Shown here piece after piece: positions 1-8,758 of a DNA stretch of 33,139 bases. The notes beneath the pieces are model-generated. The model was not told where the DNA came from and did not search any database. It was given only the letters and a program-made list of their open reading frames with translations. Position 1 is the stretch's first letter, and every line of letters starts with the position of its first letter. This DNA is from an uncultured Lysobacteraceae bacterium (lineage in GTDB: Bacteria; Pseudomonadota; Gammaproteobacteria; Xanthomonadales; Rhodanobacteraceae). The stretch lies in NCBI GenBank assembly GCA_946482585.1, contig CAMLSI010000005.1:1-33139 (forward strand), read 5' to 3'. Both the position numbers and the translations under genes were made by a program.

Positions 1-479
1 GTCATTGTCGATTCGGGACGAACGCCTCCGTCGGAGAGCGCGTGTCGCGTCCGATCCCGGTTGTCGTGCGAATTGCGTGGCGACCGCCTTGTCGACCGGA
101 GGGTGACGGGCGGATGACTTGCACGCGAGCCGCCGTACGGGACTCGCTGCAATGATTCTGTACCGTCCGAATCGGAAACGGCTCACAGAAAATGCAAACA
201 AATGAGAATCCTGTATATCGCGGCGACGGCCGTCATGCGGCCGCGCGAGCCCCTACTGGACCTTCGTACGATTGCGTCACCGTGGAAGAAATGACGTGCG
301 CGAGAAAACCGCCGGACACCCTCCCGCGGCAGGGGTAACACGCCCGGCGTTTCGTTTCCGCATCCGGATGGCGCTGAAAAGGTTCCGCCAACCGGACCGA
401 TTAAACCCTGTGGCGCTCGCCTGCATCCGAGGTTCGTGCGGGCGTATCCAATGCCCCGTCCCCTTCCAGTGAGCGAGCC
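1..479. other. Upstream region without a recognisable gene
   Basis: All six frames were read here and none gives a protein with family character. The short open frames are antisense to the next gene or arbitrary. A CAT at 3-5 could be the start of a minus-strand gene leaving the window on the left, but nothing supports this beyond the codon. An AT-richer patch at 186-219 contains AATGAGAATC (201-210), which resembles the left half of a Fur box, and TATATC (214-219), which could be a -10 element. The right half of the Fur box is poor and no good -35 is visible, so neither is called. Confidence 0.5.
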
Positions 480-1316
480 ATGAAACGACTTCTTTGCGCG
501 TCCTTTCTCGTTGCTTTTGCCGGCACCGCGTTCGCCGACGACTGCGCCTTCCAGGCCAAGCGTGACCTCGACCTGCCCGCGGCCGGTGTCAAACAATTGA
601 AACTGCAGACCCAGGCCGGCGATCTGCGCATCGTCGGCGTCGCCGGTCTCCAGAGCGTGGAGTTCCGCGGCAAGGCCTGCGCCGCGAGCGCCGAGATGCT
701 CGAGAAGCTGCAATTGCGACATAGCGGCGGCGCCGGCCGGCTCGACGTCAACACCACTGCGCCCGACGAGAAGACGTTCAATCTGTTCGGTTCGAACTAC
801 GCCTATATCGATCTCGAAGTGCGCATGCCGCAGGCGCTCGCACTCGAACTCGCCGATTCGTCGGGCGACATCGAGATCGCCGACGCCGGCACGATCGATC
901 TCACCGACAGCTCAGGCGACATCAAGATCCGCGATCCGCGCGGCGACGTGCGCGTGCGCGACACCTCGGGCGACATCGACATCGAGGAAGCCCAGGGCGG
1001 CGTGACGATCGCGAGCGACAGCTCGGGCGACGTCGAGATCGACGGCGCGCGCCGGGACGTGATCGTCGAGGACGACAGTTCCGGCGATATCGAGATCGAC
1101 AAGGTCGGCGGCAACGTGCGCGTCGGCCGCGACAGTTCGGGCGACATCAAGCTGCGCCACATCGCCGGCAGCGCGGAAGTCGGCAGCGACAGCAGCGGCA
1201 TGATCTACGCCGACGACATCAAGGGCGATTTCCGCGTCGGCAGCAAATCCGGCGGACGCAGCAGCATCGAGTACGCCGATATCGGCGGCAAGGTGACCAT
1301 TCCCGATCACGACTGA
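480..1316 (+). CDS. Secreted DUF4097-type beta-repeat protein
   Basis: This encodes a 278-residue exported protein of the DUF4097 / putative adhesin type, predicted to form a beta-solenoid. Residues 1-19 are a signal peptide ending in AFA, so export to the periplasm or surface is likely. From about residue 124 onward there are seven near-identical units of 17-19 residues, each opening with D-S/T-S-G and followed by alternating hydrophobic and charged residues. The repeats are visible in DNA as a roughly 57-base period between about 850 and 1210. The start ATG has only a weak purine stretch upstream. The family often sits beside ECF sigma factors, and a second member lies in such an operon at 13484-14389, but this copy stands alone. 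The biochemical role is unknown; the family name and fold are the only firm statements. Confidence 0.8.
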   Translation: MKRLLCASFLVAFAGTAFADDCAFQAKRDLDLPAAGVKQLKLQTQAGDLRIVGVAGLQSVEFRGKACAASAEMLEKLQLRHSGGAGRLDVNTTAPDEKTFNLFGSNYAYIDLEVRMPQALALELADSSGDIEIADAGTIDLTDSSGDIKIRDPRGDVRVRDTSGDIDIEEAQGGVTIASDSSGDVEIDGARRDVIVEDDSSGDIEIDKVGGNVRVGRDSSGDIKLRHIAGSAEVGSDSSGMIYADDIKGDFRVGSKSGGRSSIEYADIGGKVTIPDHD

Positions 1317-1331
1317 CGGGGCGGAGCGACG

Positions 1332-1360
1332 GCGCGTGCCGCATGCCCTGCGGCACGCGC
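1332..1360. terminator. Perfect 11-bp hairpin after the DUF4097 gene
   Basis: GCGCGTGCCGC (1332-1342) and its exact complement GCGGCACGCGC (1350-1360) enclose a 7-base loop. It starts 15 bases after the stop codon of the DUF4097 gene. No T-run follows, so it is either an atypical terminator or an RNA 3'-end stabiliser. Confidence 0.5.
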
Positions 1361-1410
1361 GCCGCGCTAGTGACAGGCCTGCTGCCGATGCTAGCCTCCG
1401 CCGATTGCGC

Positions 1411-1415
1411 GGAGG
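1411..1415 (+). promoter_or_regulatory. Ribosome binding site deciding the aminopeptidase start
   Basis: GGAGG directly abuts the ATG at 1416 but stands at a normal distance of six bases from the ATG at 1422. It therefore favours the downstream start. Confidence 0.7.
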
Positions 1416-1421
1416 ATGGCG

Positions 1422-4109
1422 ATGAACGCAGGATCTCGGCTGGCAGGTCTGTTGCTTTGGCTGCTGAGCAGCGTCGCTGCGGCGGACGCGACGGCGCCGC
1501 CGCTCGGCAAGCTGCCCGAAACGGCGGAACCGCTGCACTACGCGCTGCGCTTCCGCATCGACCCCGCGGCCGACGGCTTCAGTGCGACGGCCGATATCCG
1601 GATTGCGCTGCACCAGCCCGACGATCACGTCTGGCTGCATGCGCAGGCGCTCGACATCGATCGCATCGAATGGCGTGACGCGAAAGGAAGCTCGCGGCCG
1701 GCACGCCTGGCGACAACACGCGGCGACGACACCATCCGCGTGGAGTTCGGCGAGCGCATCGCGGCGCAGGAACTCGTGCTGCAGATCGCGTATCACGCAC
1801 GCTACAACGCGCAGCTGGAGGGACTCTTCCGCACGCAGCGCGCCGGCAAGCCCTACGTCGTCACGCAGATGGAACCGGTCAGCGCGCGGCGCGCGTTCCC
1901 GGGCTTCGACGAACCGCGTTTCAAGACGCCGTTCGACCTCAGCATCGAACTGCCTGCGGGCGCCAAGGCCGTCGCGAACACGGCGCAAGTCGCCGAAGAA
2001 GCGTTGGCCGACGGCTGGCGCCGCCTCACGTTCCGCACGACGCCCAAGCTGCCGACCTATCTGATCGCACTGGCGGTCGGACCCTGGGACATCGTCGAAG
2101 GCGCGCCGATCGCGCCGACCTCCTGGCGCAAGTCGCCCGTTCCGCTGCGCGCGGTCGCGCCGCAGGGCGAAGGCCATCGTCTCGCCGAGGTGCTCGCGGC
2201 CACGCCGGCGATCGTGACGGCGCTCGAAGACTATTTCGGCTACCCGTATGCCTTCGGCAAGCTCGACCTGCTGGCGGCGCCGGATTTCAGTGCAGGGGCA
2301 ATGGAGAATCCGGGACTCGTGATCTTCCGCGAGGCGCTGCTGCTGCTCGATCGCAACACGCCGACATCGCTGCGCCGCGCCTCGTTCGAGGTCAACGCGC
2401 ACGAACTGGCGCATCAATGGTTCGGCGACACGGTGACCATGCCCTGGTGGGACGATCTGTGGCTCAACGAAGCGTTCGCGAGCTGGATGGAAGGCCGCAT
2501 CACGCAGCAGCTGCGCCCCGCGCATCGCGCCGATCTCGCGAACATCGTCGACGCGCAGCAGGCGATGGCGGCCGACAGTCTCGCGAGCGCGCGCCGCGTG
2601 CGCCAGCCGATCCGCGACAACGGCGACATCGAGGGCGCATTCGACAGCCTCACCTACGGCAAGGGCTCGGCCGTGCTCGGCATGTTCGAAGCATGGCTCG
2701 GCGAAAACGTGTTCCGCGAGGGGCTGCGTCAGTACATGCGCGATCATGCGTTCGCGAGCGCGACCTCGGACGATCTCATCGCCGCACTGCAGAAGGCCGG
2801 CGACAAGGACGCACGTTTCGCGGCGGCCATGCGCAGCTTCCTCGACCAGCCCGGCGTGCCGGTGGTGCGCAGCAAGCTCGTCTGCGACGGCGGCAAGGCG
2901 CGGCTCGAACTCGCGCAGCAGCGCTATTTCCCGCTCGGCTCGGGCGGCAACGCCGCGGAGCAGCGCTGGGGCATCCCGTTCTGCGCGCGGCTGCAGCGGG
3001 GCGGGACGGCGTCGACGCAATGCCGTCTGCTCGACACGGCGAACGCGACGATGCCGCTGGAGGGCGTCTGTCCGGACTGGTATCTGCCCAACGCGCAGGC
3101 ACGCGGCTACTACCGCATCGCGCTCGCGAACGACGATCTCGCCGCACTCACGCGCGCCGCAGCGACACTCGACGATCGCGAGCAGCTCGCGTTCGCCGAT
3201 GCGATCCGCGCGGGCTTCGAGCGCGGCGACGTCGACGCGGCGGCGGTGCTCGACGCGGTCGGCCAGCTCGCGGGCGCGAAGACGCGCGAAGCTGCGTTCG
3301 CACTGCAGGAAACGCTGGTCTGGATACGGCGCAATCTCGCCGACGAAGCGAGCCGCACGGCGATCGACGCTTATGTCGAAAAACGGTATCTGCCGCGGCT
3401 GACGCAGCTCGGCTATTTGCGGCGCGACGGCGAAAGCGATGACGACGCGCTCTGGCGCGCGAGCCTCGTCGAACTGCTCGCGCGCAAGGTCGACAGCAAG
3501 CCGGTACGCGCGGCGCTGCTGGCGCAAGGCAAGGCCGTGCTGGCCGGAGACGGCAACGGACGGCTGCGTTTCGGTGCGGCGAACTATGACCTGCTCGGAA
3601 CCGTGCTCGTGGTCACCGTGCAGGAGCTCGGCGCGACCGCCGTCGATGCGCTGATGGCGGAACTCGCGAAAAACAGCGATGCGAATCTGCGCATGAGCAT
3701 GGCGATGGCGCTGGGCGCGACCACGGATGCGAAGCTCGGCGAGCGCGTGCGCGAATTCGCGATCGGGCCCGGCGCGAAGATCAGCGAGACCGCGCGCGTC
3801 CTCGGCGTGCACCAGTACGAGCCGCGCAATCGCGCCGCATTGTGGCGCTGGTTCCAGCGGCGCTATGCCGACGTGGTCGCGCACACGCCCGTATTCATCC
3901 ACGGCAAACTGCCCGAACTCGTCGCGGAAGGCTGGTGCGAGCGCGATCAGGCGCGCAAGGTCGCGCAGTTCTTTGCGCGCGATGCGGGTAAGGTCAACGG
4001 CACTGCGCAGGGACTCGCGCGCGCCGAGGAGGCGATCACGCTGTGCGTGGCGCAGCGCGAGAAGCACGGTTCCGCGGCGCTGGAGCGCTGGGCGGCCGGA
4101 CTCCGGTAG
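1422..4109 (+). CDS. Secreted M1-family zinc aminopeptidase
   Basis: This is a gluzincin aminopeptidase (M1 family) that removes N-terminal residues from peptides. The exopeptidase motif GAMEN is at about residues 292-296. The zinc site HELAH begins at about residue 327 and is followed 18 residues later by the third ligand in NEAFASW. The transition-state tyrosine is in TYGKGSAV. The roughly 400 C-terminal residues resemble the helical ERAP1_C-like region. A hydrophobic signal peptide (LLLWLLSSVAAA) indicates export. Two in-frame ATGs exist, at 1416 and 1422. GGAGG at 1411-1415 touches the first but lies six bases before the second, so 1422 is chosen, giving 895 residues. Its natural substrate cannot be read from the sequence. 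Confidence 0.93.
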   Translation: MNAGSRLAGLLLWLLSSVAAADATAPPLGKLPETAEPLHYALRFRIDPAADGFSATADIRIALHQPDDHVWLHAQALDIDRIEWRDAKGSSRPARLATTRGDDTIRVEFGERIAAQELVLQIAYHARYNAQLEGLFRTQRAGKPYVVTQMEPVSARRAFPGFDEPRFKTPFDLSIELPAGAKAVANTAQVAEEALADGWRRLTFRTTPKLPTYLIALAVGPWDIVEGAPIAPTSWRKSPVPLRAVAPQGEGHRLAEVLAATPAIVTALEDYFGYPYAFGKLDLLAAPDFSAGAMENPGLVIFREALLLLDRNTPTSLRRASFEVNAHELAHQWFGDTVTMPWWDDLWLNEAFASWMEGRITQQLRPAHRADLANIVDAQQAMAADSLASARRVRQPIRDNGDIEGAFDSLTYGKGSAVLGMFEAWLGENVFREGLRQYMRDHAFASATSDDLIAALQKAGDKDARFAAAMRSFLDQPGVPVVRSKLVCDGGKARLELAQQRYFPLGSGGNAAEQRWGIPFCARLQRGGTASTQCRLLDTANATMPLEGVCPDWYLPNAQARGYYRIALANDDLAALTRAAATLDDREQLAFADAIRAGFERGDVDAAAVLDAVGQLAGAKTREAAFALQETLVWIRRNLADEASRTAIDAYVEKRYLPRLTQLGYLRRDGESDDDALWRASLVELLARKVDSKPVRAALLAQGKAVLAGDGNGRLRFGAANYDLLGTVLVVTVQELGATAVDALMAELAKNSDANLRMSMAMALGATTDAKLGERVREFAIGPGAKISETARVLGVHQYEPRNRAALWRWFQRRYADVVAHTPVFIHGKLPELVAEGWCERDQARKVAQFFARDAGKVNGTAQGLARAEEAITLCVAQREKHGSAALERWAAGLR

Positions 4110-4244
4110 CGGAAGGCGAGTGGCGGGAACCCGCGAACGCAGTCTCGCCGCCTGCGCGGGACCGGTGCGGCTTTCCCGCGCCCGGCCCCTAGTTACTCGC
4201 ATTCCCGCACCCGCTACCATGCGCGCATCGGAAGGGGGCGGGCC

Positions 4245-4793
4245 ATGAACGACGATGCGAGTCGCAACCGGTTTGCGCAGGTACCTGAGCGCAATACGTC
4301 CGACAACATCCTGCGTACGGCACAGCAGCATCACGTGCATCTGTCGGCAATGGCCGATACCAAGGCGAACATCATCATCACGGTCTCTTCGATCGTGCTG
4401 ACCTTGTCCATGGGCCGGCTCGGCGAACCCGGGCTGCGCGCGGCCGTGCTGATCCTGATCGGCTTCACGCTCGTCGCGCTGCTGCTCGCGATACTCGCGG
4501 TGCTGCCGAAGTACCGTCCGCTGCGCCTCGACAGCGACGTGCTGCCGCCGCACTTCAATCTGCTGTTTTTCGGCCATTTCTCCGAGATTTCGCGCGACCG
4601 ATTCCTCGAGGAGATGGCGCGCACGCTGCAGCCCGACGGCACCATCTACGAAACGCAGGCCAAGGATCTGTATTCGCTGGGGCTCTACCTCGCGCGGCAC
4701 AAATACCGTTATCTGCGGTTGAGCTATTTGTTCTTTCTGGCCGGATTCGTGCTCGCGAGCGCCGAACAGGCGTTGCGGCTCGCGCTGAGCTGA
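4245..4793 (+). CDS. Pycsar-TM-type (DUF5706) membrane protein, orphan
   Basis: The 182-residue protein matches the DUF5706 family by its hallmark N-terminal helix with ADTKANIIITVSS, followed by two adjacent membrane segments (about residues 38-56 and 64-87) and a soluble middle part. A third hydrophobic segment lies near the C terminus (about 158-178). This family includes the transmembrane effectors of Pycsar anti-phage systems, which open or disrupt the inner membrane when they sense cCMP or cUMP made by a neighbouring PycC cyclase. No class III nucleotide cyclase, HD phosphodiesterase or other defence gene is adjacent here: upstream is the aminopeptidase and downstream a convergent thioesterase. 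The start has a strong upstream purine tract (GGAAGGGGG). Family membership is likely. A defence role is only inference, and a housekeeping membrane role is equally possible. Confidence 0.75.
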   Translation: MNDDASRNRFAQVPERNTSDNILRTAQQHHVHLSAMADTKANIIITVSSIVLTLSMGRLGEPGLRAAVLILIGFTLVALLLAILAVLPKYRPLRLDSDVLPPHFNLLFFGHFSEISRDRFLEEMARTLQPDGTIYETQAKDLYSLGLYLARHKYRYLRLSYLFFLAGFVLASAEQALRLALS

Positions 4794-4805
4794 GCGCCGC
4801 CGCGG

Positions 4806-5282
4806 TCAGGAGTGCTTCGACGGTCTCGGGCTGACCCACATCGCGATGTCGGCGTCGAACACGATGTCGCTCTGCGCATCGCGGACTTCGACGATTGCGT
4901 GCAGTTCCTGCGCGAGGCTCGCGTCGACGATGGCCGGGACGGTCGCCGTCGCGGTCATCGTGCCGGTCGCTTTCTTCAGATAGCGCACGGTCATGCCTTT
5001 CGGAATCCAGCGCATGCCGTCGGGAATCGTCGCGTCGGTGGCGAGGCCGCCGGCCATTTCGGCCATGTTGCAGAGTGCGATGGCATGCACGGTGCCGATA
5101 TGGTTTTGTACGCGGCGGCGCTGGCGGATGCGCACGACGCAGCGGCCACTGTCGAGCTGTTCGACGGTCGGCGCTATGCTCGAGAAATAGGGCGCGCGCC
5201 AGCAGATCAGTCGCGAATAGAGCCAGCGTCCTGCGGCGGACTTGCCGTAGCGGCGGAACAGTTGCAACGCGGTCGAAGCCAT
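4806..5282 (-). CDS. DUF4442 hotdog-fold thioesterase-like protein
   Basis: This 158-residue protein has the DUF4442 hotdog-fold pattern, including the segment VQNHIGTVHAIALCNMAEMAGG, where the hotdog helix begins, and the strand WIPKGMTVRYLKKATG. Such proteins are acyl-CoA thioesterases or acyl-binding relatives. The reading frame stays open upstream into the fadE region, but residues before MASTALQLF are antisense to other coding sequence and lack family character, so the start is set at 5282. It lies 65 bases after fadE on the same strand, but a strong terminator separates the two, so it may have its own promoter. It ends 12 bases from the convergent DUF5706 gene. Proximity to fadE suggests hydrolysis of CoA intermediates, but the substrate is unknown. 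Confidence 0.8.
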   Translation of the reverse strand: MASTALQLFRRYGKSAAGRWLYSRLICWRAPYFSSIAPTVEQLDSGRCVVRIRQRRRVQNHIGTVHAIALCNMAEMAGGLATDATIPDGMRWIPKGMTVRYLKKATGTMTATATVPAIVDASLAQELHAIVEVRDAQSDIVFDADIAMWVSPRPSKHS

Positions 5283-5307
5283 GGCGATGACTCGTGTTCG
5301 TGCGCGG

Positions 5308-5338
5308 AAAGACGACCGCCGCGAACGCGGCGGTCGTC
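5308..5338 (-). terminator. Intrinsic terminator of fadE
   Basis: A perfect 12-bp stem (5311-5322 with 5327-5338) with a 4-base loop begins nine bases after the fadE stop. On the minus strand it is followed by TTTCC. It separates fadE from the downstream thioesterase gene. Confidence 0.75.
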
Positions 5339-5347
5339 GTGCGGGGC

Positions 5348-7816
5348 TCAGGCGACGGAGCGCAGCACGGTCTTGCCGTGCTTGACCGCGGCTTCGAGAT
5401 CGCGCGGATCGAAATCGTCGACGCTGATGAACTCGAACGTCGCCGCGCGGACGCGTTCGAGCAGCTTGCGCTCTTCGGCGGTGATGCCGCCGCCGGCTTC
5501 GACTTCGGCGAGCTGGCCGCTGTAGTCGTAGGCCTTCGCGTTGAGCGTCTTGGCTGCCTTGAGGAACTTGCGCTCGACCGGCTCGGCCGCGATGACGTCG
5601 GCGAGCAGTGCGTTCATGCGCCCGATCGGATTGTTCGCGTTCGGCGTCAGGTAGACGTCGCCGGCGAGGCGATCGCGGGTTTCGTTCGGTGCGCACAGAA
5701 GCGCAGCGACGCGGCGGCCGAGGCGATCCGACGGCGGCACTTCGCGGCGGCCGAGCGGGAAAATCAGCGCGCGCAGCAGCCAGGCGACCGGACGCAGCGG
5801 GAAGTTGCGCAGCACGCCGTCGAGCGCCATCTGCATGCGCCAGACGCAGTCGTGGAAGGCCCAGGCCAGCATCGGCTGGTCCGCGACCGGACGGCCCTGG
5901 TCTTCATAACGCTTGAGCATGGCCGAGGCGATATAGAGATTCGACAGTACGTCGCCGAGGCGCGCCGACAATTTTTCCTTGAACTTGAGCTTGCCGCCGA
6001 GAATCAGCATCGACGTGTCCGCGGTTAGCGCGAGCGCGGCCGCATAGCGATTGAGCTTGCGGTAGAAGCGGCGCGTGTACTTGTCGCCTGGCGCCGAGCC
6101 GATCTTGGCGTGGGTGAGTCCGAGCACGAAGCTGCGCACCGCGTTGGAGATCGCGAATCCGATATGGCCGAACAGCGCCTTGTCGAACGCCTTGAGGCGC
6201 TCGGAATAATCGGCGAGCTGCGTCGCTTCCATTTCCTTGAGCACGAACGGATGGCAGCGGATCGCGCCCTGGCCGAAGATCATCATGCTGCGCGTGAGGA
6301 TGTTCGCGCCTTCGACCGTGATCGCGATCGGCGCACCCTGCCAGGCGCGGCCGGCGTAGTTCTTCGGGCCGAGGATCACGCCCTTGCCGCCGTGTACATC
6401 CATGACGTCCTTCGCGATCTCGCGACCGAGTTCGGTCGCGTGATATTTCGCGATGGCGGACGGCACCGACGGTTTTTCGCCGCGGTCCACGGCAGCGGCG
6501 GTCGCGCGCGACAGCGCGCTGATCGCATAGGTATAGCCGCCGATGCGCGCGAGCGCTTCTTCGACGCCTTCGAAACGGCCGATGGCCATGCCGAACTGCT
6601 TGCGGATGCGTGCGTAGGCGCCGGTTGCGATCGAGCCGATGCGCGCCGCGCCGGTCGCGTTCGACGGCAGCGAGATCGCGCGGCCGACCGACAGGCATTC
6701 GACGAGCATGCGCCAGCCCTCGCCGGCCATCTCTGGACCGCCGATCAGTTGCGACAGCGGCACGAAGACGTCCTTGCCGCGGACCGGGCCGTTCTGGAAC
6801 GGAATGTTCAGCGGCATGTGGCGGCGGCCGATTTCCAGGCCCTTGGTGTCGCGCGGCAGCAGCGCGAGCGTGATGCCGAGGTCCTCGGTGTCGCCGAGCA
6901 GCTTTTCCGGGTCGTACATGCGGAACGCGAGACCGACGACGGTCGCGATCGGTGCGAGTGTGATGTAGCGCTTGTCGAAGGTCAGGCGCACGCCGAGCAC
7001 GTTCGCGCCGTTCCATTCGCCCTTGCAGACCACGCCGTAGTCGGGGATCGAGGTCGCGTCGGAGCCGGCATACGGGCCGGTCAGCGCGAAGCACGGAATC
7101 TCGCGGCCGTCGGCGAGACGCGGCAGGTAATGGTCCTTCTGTTCCTTGGTGCCGTAGTGCAGCAGCAGTTCGGCCGGACCCAGCGAGTTCGGCACGGCCA
7201 CGGTCGAGCCTATCGTCGTCGAAATGCTCGCGAGTTTCTGCAGCACCACCGAATGCGCCAATGCCGAGAATTGCAGGCCGCCGTATTCGCGCGGAATGAT
7301 CATGCCGAAGAACTTGTTCTTCTTGAGGAACTCCCAGACCGGCGACGGCAGGTCGGCCAGTTCGTGCGTGATCTCCCAGTCGTTGACCATGCGGCAGAGT
7401 TCTTCGACGGGCCCGTCGAGGAACGCGCGTTCATCGGCCGACAGCACCGGTTCCGGCTGGCGCAGCAGCACGTTCCAGTTCGGCTTGCCGCTGAACAGTT
7501 CACCTTCGAAGCCGACCGTGCCGGCTTCGAGCGCGATCTTCTCGGTCGGCGACAGCTGCGGCGTGATCTTCTGGTAGATCGCGAGCAGCGGCGCGGTCAG
7601 GCGCTTGCGCCGGAAATCGACGAGGTTCAGCGGCAGCGCGGCCAGCGCAAAGACCAGCAGCGTGGCCGTCGTCGCGAGCCAGTGCGCATCGACGGCGACA
7701 CCGGTCGCCACGATCGCGAGCGCCGTCAGGACGGTCCAGGTGCGCAGCCCTGCGCGCCGATACGAGCAGACCAACGATACGAGGATCGCGGCGAGCAGGG
7801 GTAGCCAGTGTTGCAT
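5348..7816 (-). CDS. fadE: Membrane-anchored acyl-CoA dehydrogenase FadE
   Basis: FadE catalyses the first step of fatty-acid beta-oxidation, forming trans-2-enoyl-CoA from acyl-CoA with FAD as cofactor. The 822-residue length agrees with the long FadE class (about 815 in E. coli) and includes a C-terminal DUF1974-like extension. Residues 1-65 form hydrophobic segments, so the protein is expected at the inner membrane. The acyl-CoA dehydrogenase fold follows, with the flavin-contact stretch FALTGPYAGSDA (residues 243-254) and the catalytic glutamate E502 in VEGANILTRSM. The SD GAGGAG stands seven bases before the ATG. The upstream hydrolase ends 18 bases before this start, implying one transcript. 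Control through the TetR/PsrA-type box at 8715-8730 is inferred. Confidence 0.95.
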   Translation of the reverse strand: MQHWLPLLAAILVSLVCSYRRAGLRTWTVLTALAIVATGVAVDAHWLATTATLLVFALAALPLNLVDFRRKRLTAPLLAIYQKITPQLSPTEKIALEAGTVGFEGELFSGKPNWNVLLRQPEPVLSADERAFLDGPVEELCRMVNDWEITHELADLPSPVWEFLKKNKFFGMIIPREYGGLQFSALAHSVVLQKLASISTTIGSTVAVPNSLGPAELLLHYGTKEQKDHYLPRLADGREIPCFALTGPYAGSDATSIPDYGVVCKGEWNGANVLGVRLTFDKRYITLAPIATVVGLAFRMYDPEKLLGDTEDLGITLALLPRDTKGLEIGRRHMPLNIPFQNGPVRGKDVFVPLSQLIGGPEMAGEGWRMLVECLSVGRAISLPSNATGAARIGSIATGAYARIRKQFGMAIGRFEGVEEALARIGGYTYAISALSRATAAAVDRGEKPSVPSAIAKYHATELGREIAKDVMDVHGGKGVILGPKNYAGRAWQGAPIAITVEGANILTRSMMIFGQGAIRCHPFVLKEMEATQLADYSERLKAFDKALFGHIGFAISNAVRSFVLGLTHAKIGSAPGDKYTRRFYRKLNRYAAALALTADTSMLILGGKLKFKEKLSARLGDVLSNLYIASAMLKRYEDQGRPVADQPMLAWAFHDCVWRMQMALDGVLRNFPLRPVAWLLRALIFPLGRREVPPSDRLGRRVAALLCAPNETRDRLAGDVYLTPNANNPIGRMNALLADVIAAEPVERKFLKAAKTLNAKAYDYSGQLAEVEAGGGITAEERKLLERVRAATFEFISVDDFDPRDLEAAVKHGKTVLRSVA

Positions 7817-7834
7817 GGTGAACTCCTCAGCAGA

Positions 7835-8707
7835 TCAGTTCCGTCCCTGAGGCAGGGTCCGGACAAAGGAAAGCACAGCATCGGTGAACAGGTCATTGCG
7901 ATCGCCGGCAACCATGTGCGTGGCGCGCGGCACGACGACGTGGCGCGCCTGCGGCACCAGGTCGAGAAATTCGGCGATCGTCGTCTGCGAGACCACGTCG
8001 CTGTCGCTGCCCGAGAGCAGCAGCACCGGCACGCCGACAAGGCGTGCGGCACGGATGAGTTCGGCCTGGTGGCGTTCGCCGTTCTCGGCGATGCGATCGA
8101 GCAGGGCCGGGTCCCAGTGCCAGCGGTAGCGGCCGTCGTCGCGTTGCACGAGCAGGGACTGCAGGCGTTGCGGCGAGCGCGTCTCGCGGCGGTGCGGCAG
8201 GTAGGCCGCAATGCTAGCGGCCGCTTCCTCGAGCGAACCGAAACCGTCCGGATGCGCTCGCATGAACGCCAGGATGCGTTCGACCCCGGCGGCTTCCCAG
8301 CGCGGTGTGATATCGACCAGCACGAGCGCGCGAAACAGTTCGGGATGGCGGGCCTGAGCGAGCAAACCGACGAGGCCGCCGAAAGAGGCGCCGACGAGCA
8401 CGGCGGAGGGGCCTGCGAAGTTCGCCATGAGTCCGAGATCGTCGACGAACTGATCGATCTCGTAAGCCCCGGCCGGATGCCAGTCGCTGGCGCCGTGACC
8501 CCGCGCGTCGGGGCACAGACAGAGAAAACCGTGTTCCGCGAGATGGTTCGCACTCGCGGCCCAGGCCTGCCGTGTCTGTCCGAAGCCGTGGGAGAACACC
8601 AACGAGGGATTGCCGGCCATTCCGTGCAGATCGCAGGAGAGGGCCAGCCCATCGGCCGCGACCAGATTCACGGCGGCCTTGTGATTCAACATCTTGGATG
8701 GGGTCAT
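7835..8707 (-). CDS. Alpha/beta hydrolase, co-transcribed with fadE
   Basis: This is an alpha/beta-hydrolase of roughly 290 residues. It has the oxyanion-hole motif HGFGQT, the nucleophile elbow GASFG (serine), and a late histidine in ATHMVAGD, which together complete a plausible Ser-Asp-His triad. The frame is open to an ATG at 8722, with further ATGs at 8707 and 8692, and none has a good SD. I prefer 8707 because a predicted promoter would start transcription near 8722, inside the palindrome 8715-8730. The gene precedes fadE by 18 bases, so ester, thioester or lipid hydrolysis feeding beta-oxidation is a reasonable guess. The true substrate is unknown. Confidence 0.85.
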   Translation of the reverse strand: MTPSKMLNHKAAVNLVAADGLALSCDLHGMAGNPSLVFSHGFGQTRQAWAASANHLAEHGFLCLCPDARGHGASDWHPAGAYEIDQFVDDLGLMANFAGPSAVLVGASFGGLVGLLAQARHPELFRALVLVDITPRWEAAGVERILAFMRAHPDGFGSLEEAAASIAAYLPHRRETRSPQRLQSLLVQRDDGRYRWHWDPALLDRIAENGERHQAELIRAARLVGVPVLLLSGSDSDVVSQTTIAEFLDLVPQARHVVVPRATHMVAGDRNDLFTDAVLSFVRTLPQGRN

Positions 8708-8714
8708 GCGGGCG

Positions 8715-8730
8715 TCAAACATACGTTTGA
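8715..8730. promoter_or_regulatory. PsrA-type palindromic operator
   Basis: TCAAAC-ATAC-GTTTGA is a perfect inverted repeat with a 4-base spacer. It matches the published form of the Pseudomonas PsrA fatty-acid regulator box (C/G-AAAC, 2-4 bases, GTTT-C/G). It lies between the hydrolase-fadE genes and a divergent TetR gene. A minus-strand promoter candidate (TTGAAT, 16 bases, GATACT; plus-strand positions 8752-8757 and 8730-8735) would start within it, so binding should repress. Confidence 0.6.
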
Positions 8731-8758
8731 GTATCCCGGGAGATCTAGAGTATTCAAT

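Noticed and set aside
186..219. Possible Fur box upstream of the first gene
   Set aside because: Only the left half resembles the consensus; about half of the 19 positions match, and the right half is poor.
850..1210. Tandem repeat considered as CRISPR-like or satellite DNA
   Set aside because: The period keeps the reading frame and the repeats differ at many bases. It is a coding repeat with no spacers.
912..4700. A 1262-codon open frame on the minus strand across the aminopeptidase
   Set aside because: It is antisense to a gene with complete M1 motifs. Its protein is Arg/Ala-rich without family features. Long antisense frames are expected from GC-rich third positions.
6110..7804. A 564-codon plus-strand frame opposite fadE
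   Set aside because: FadE is certain on the other strand; this product has only low-complexity Arg/Glu/Ala content.
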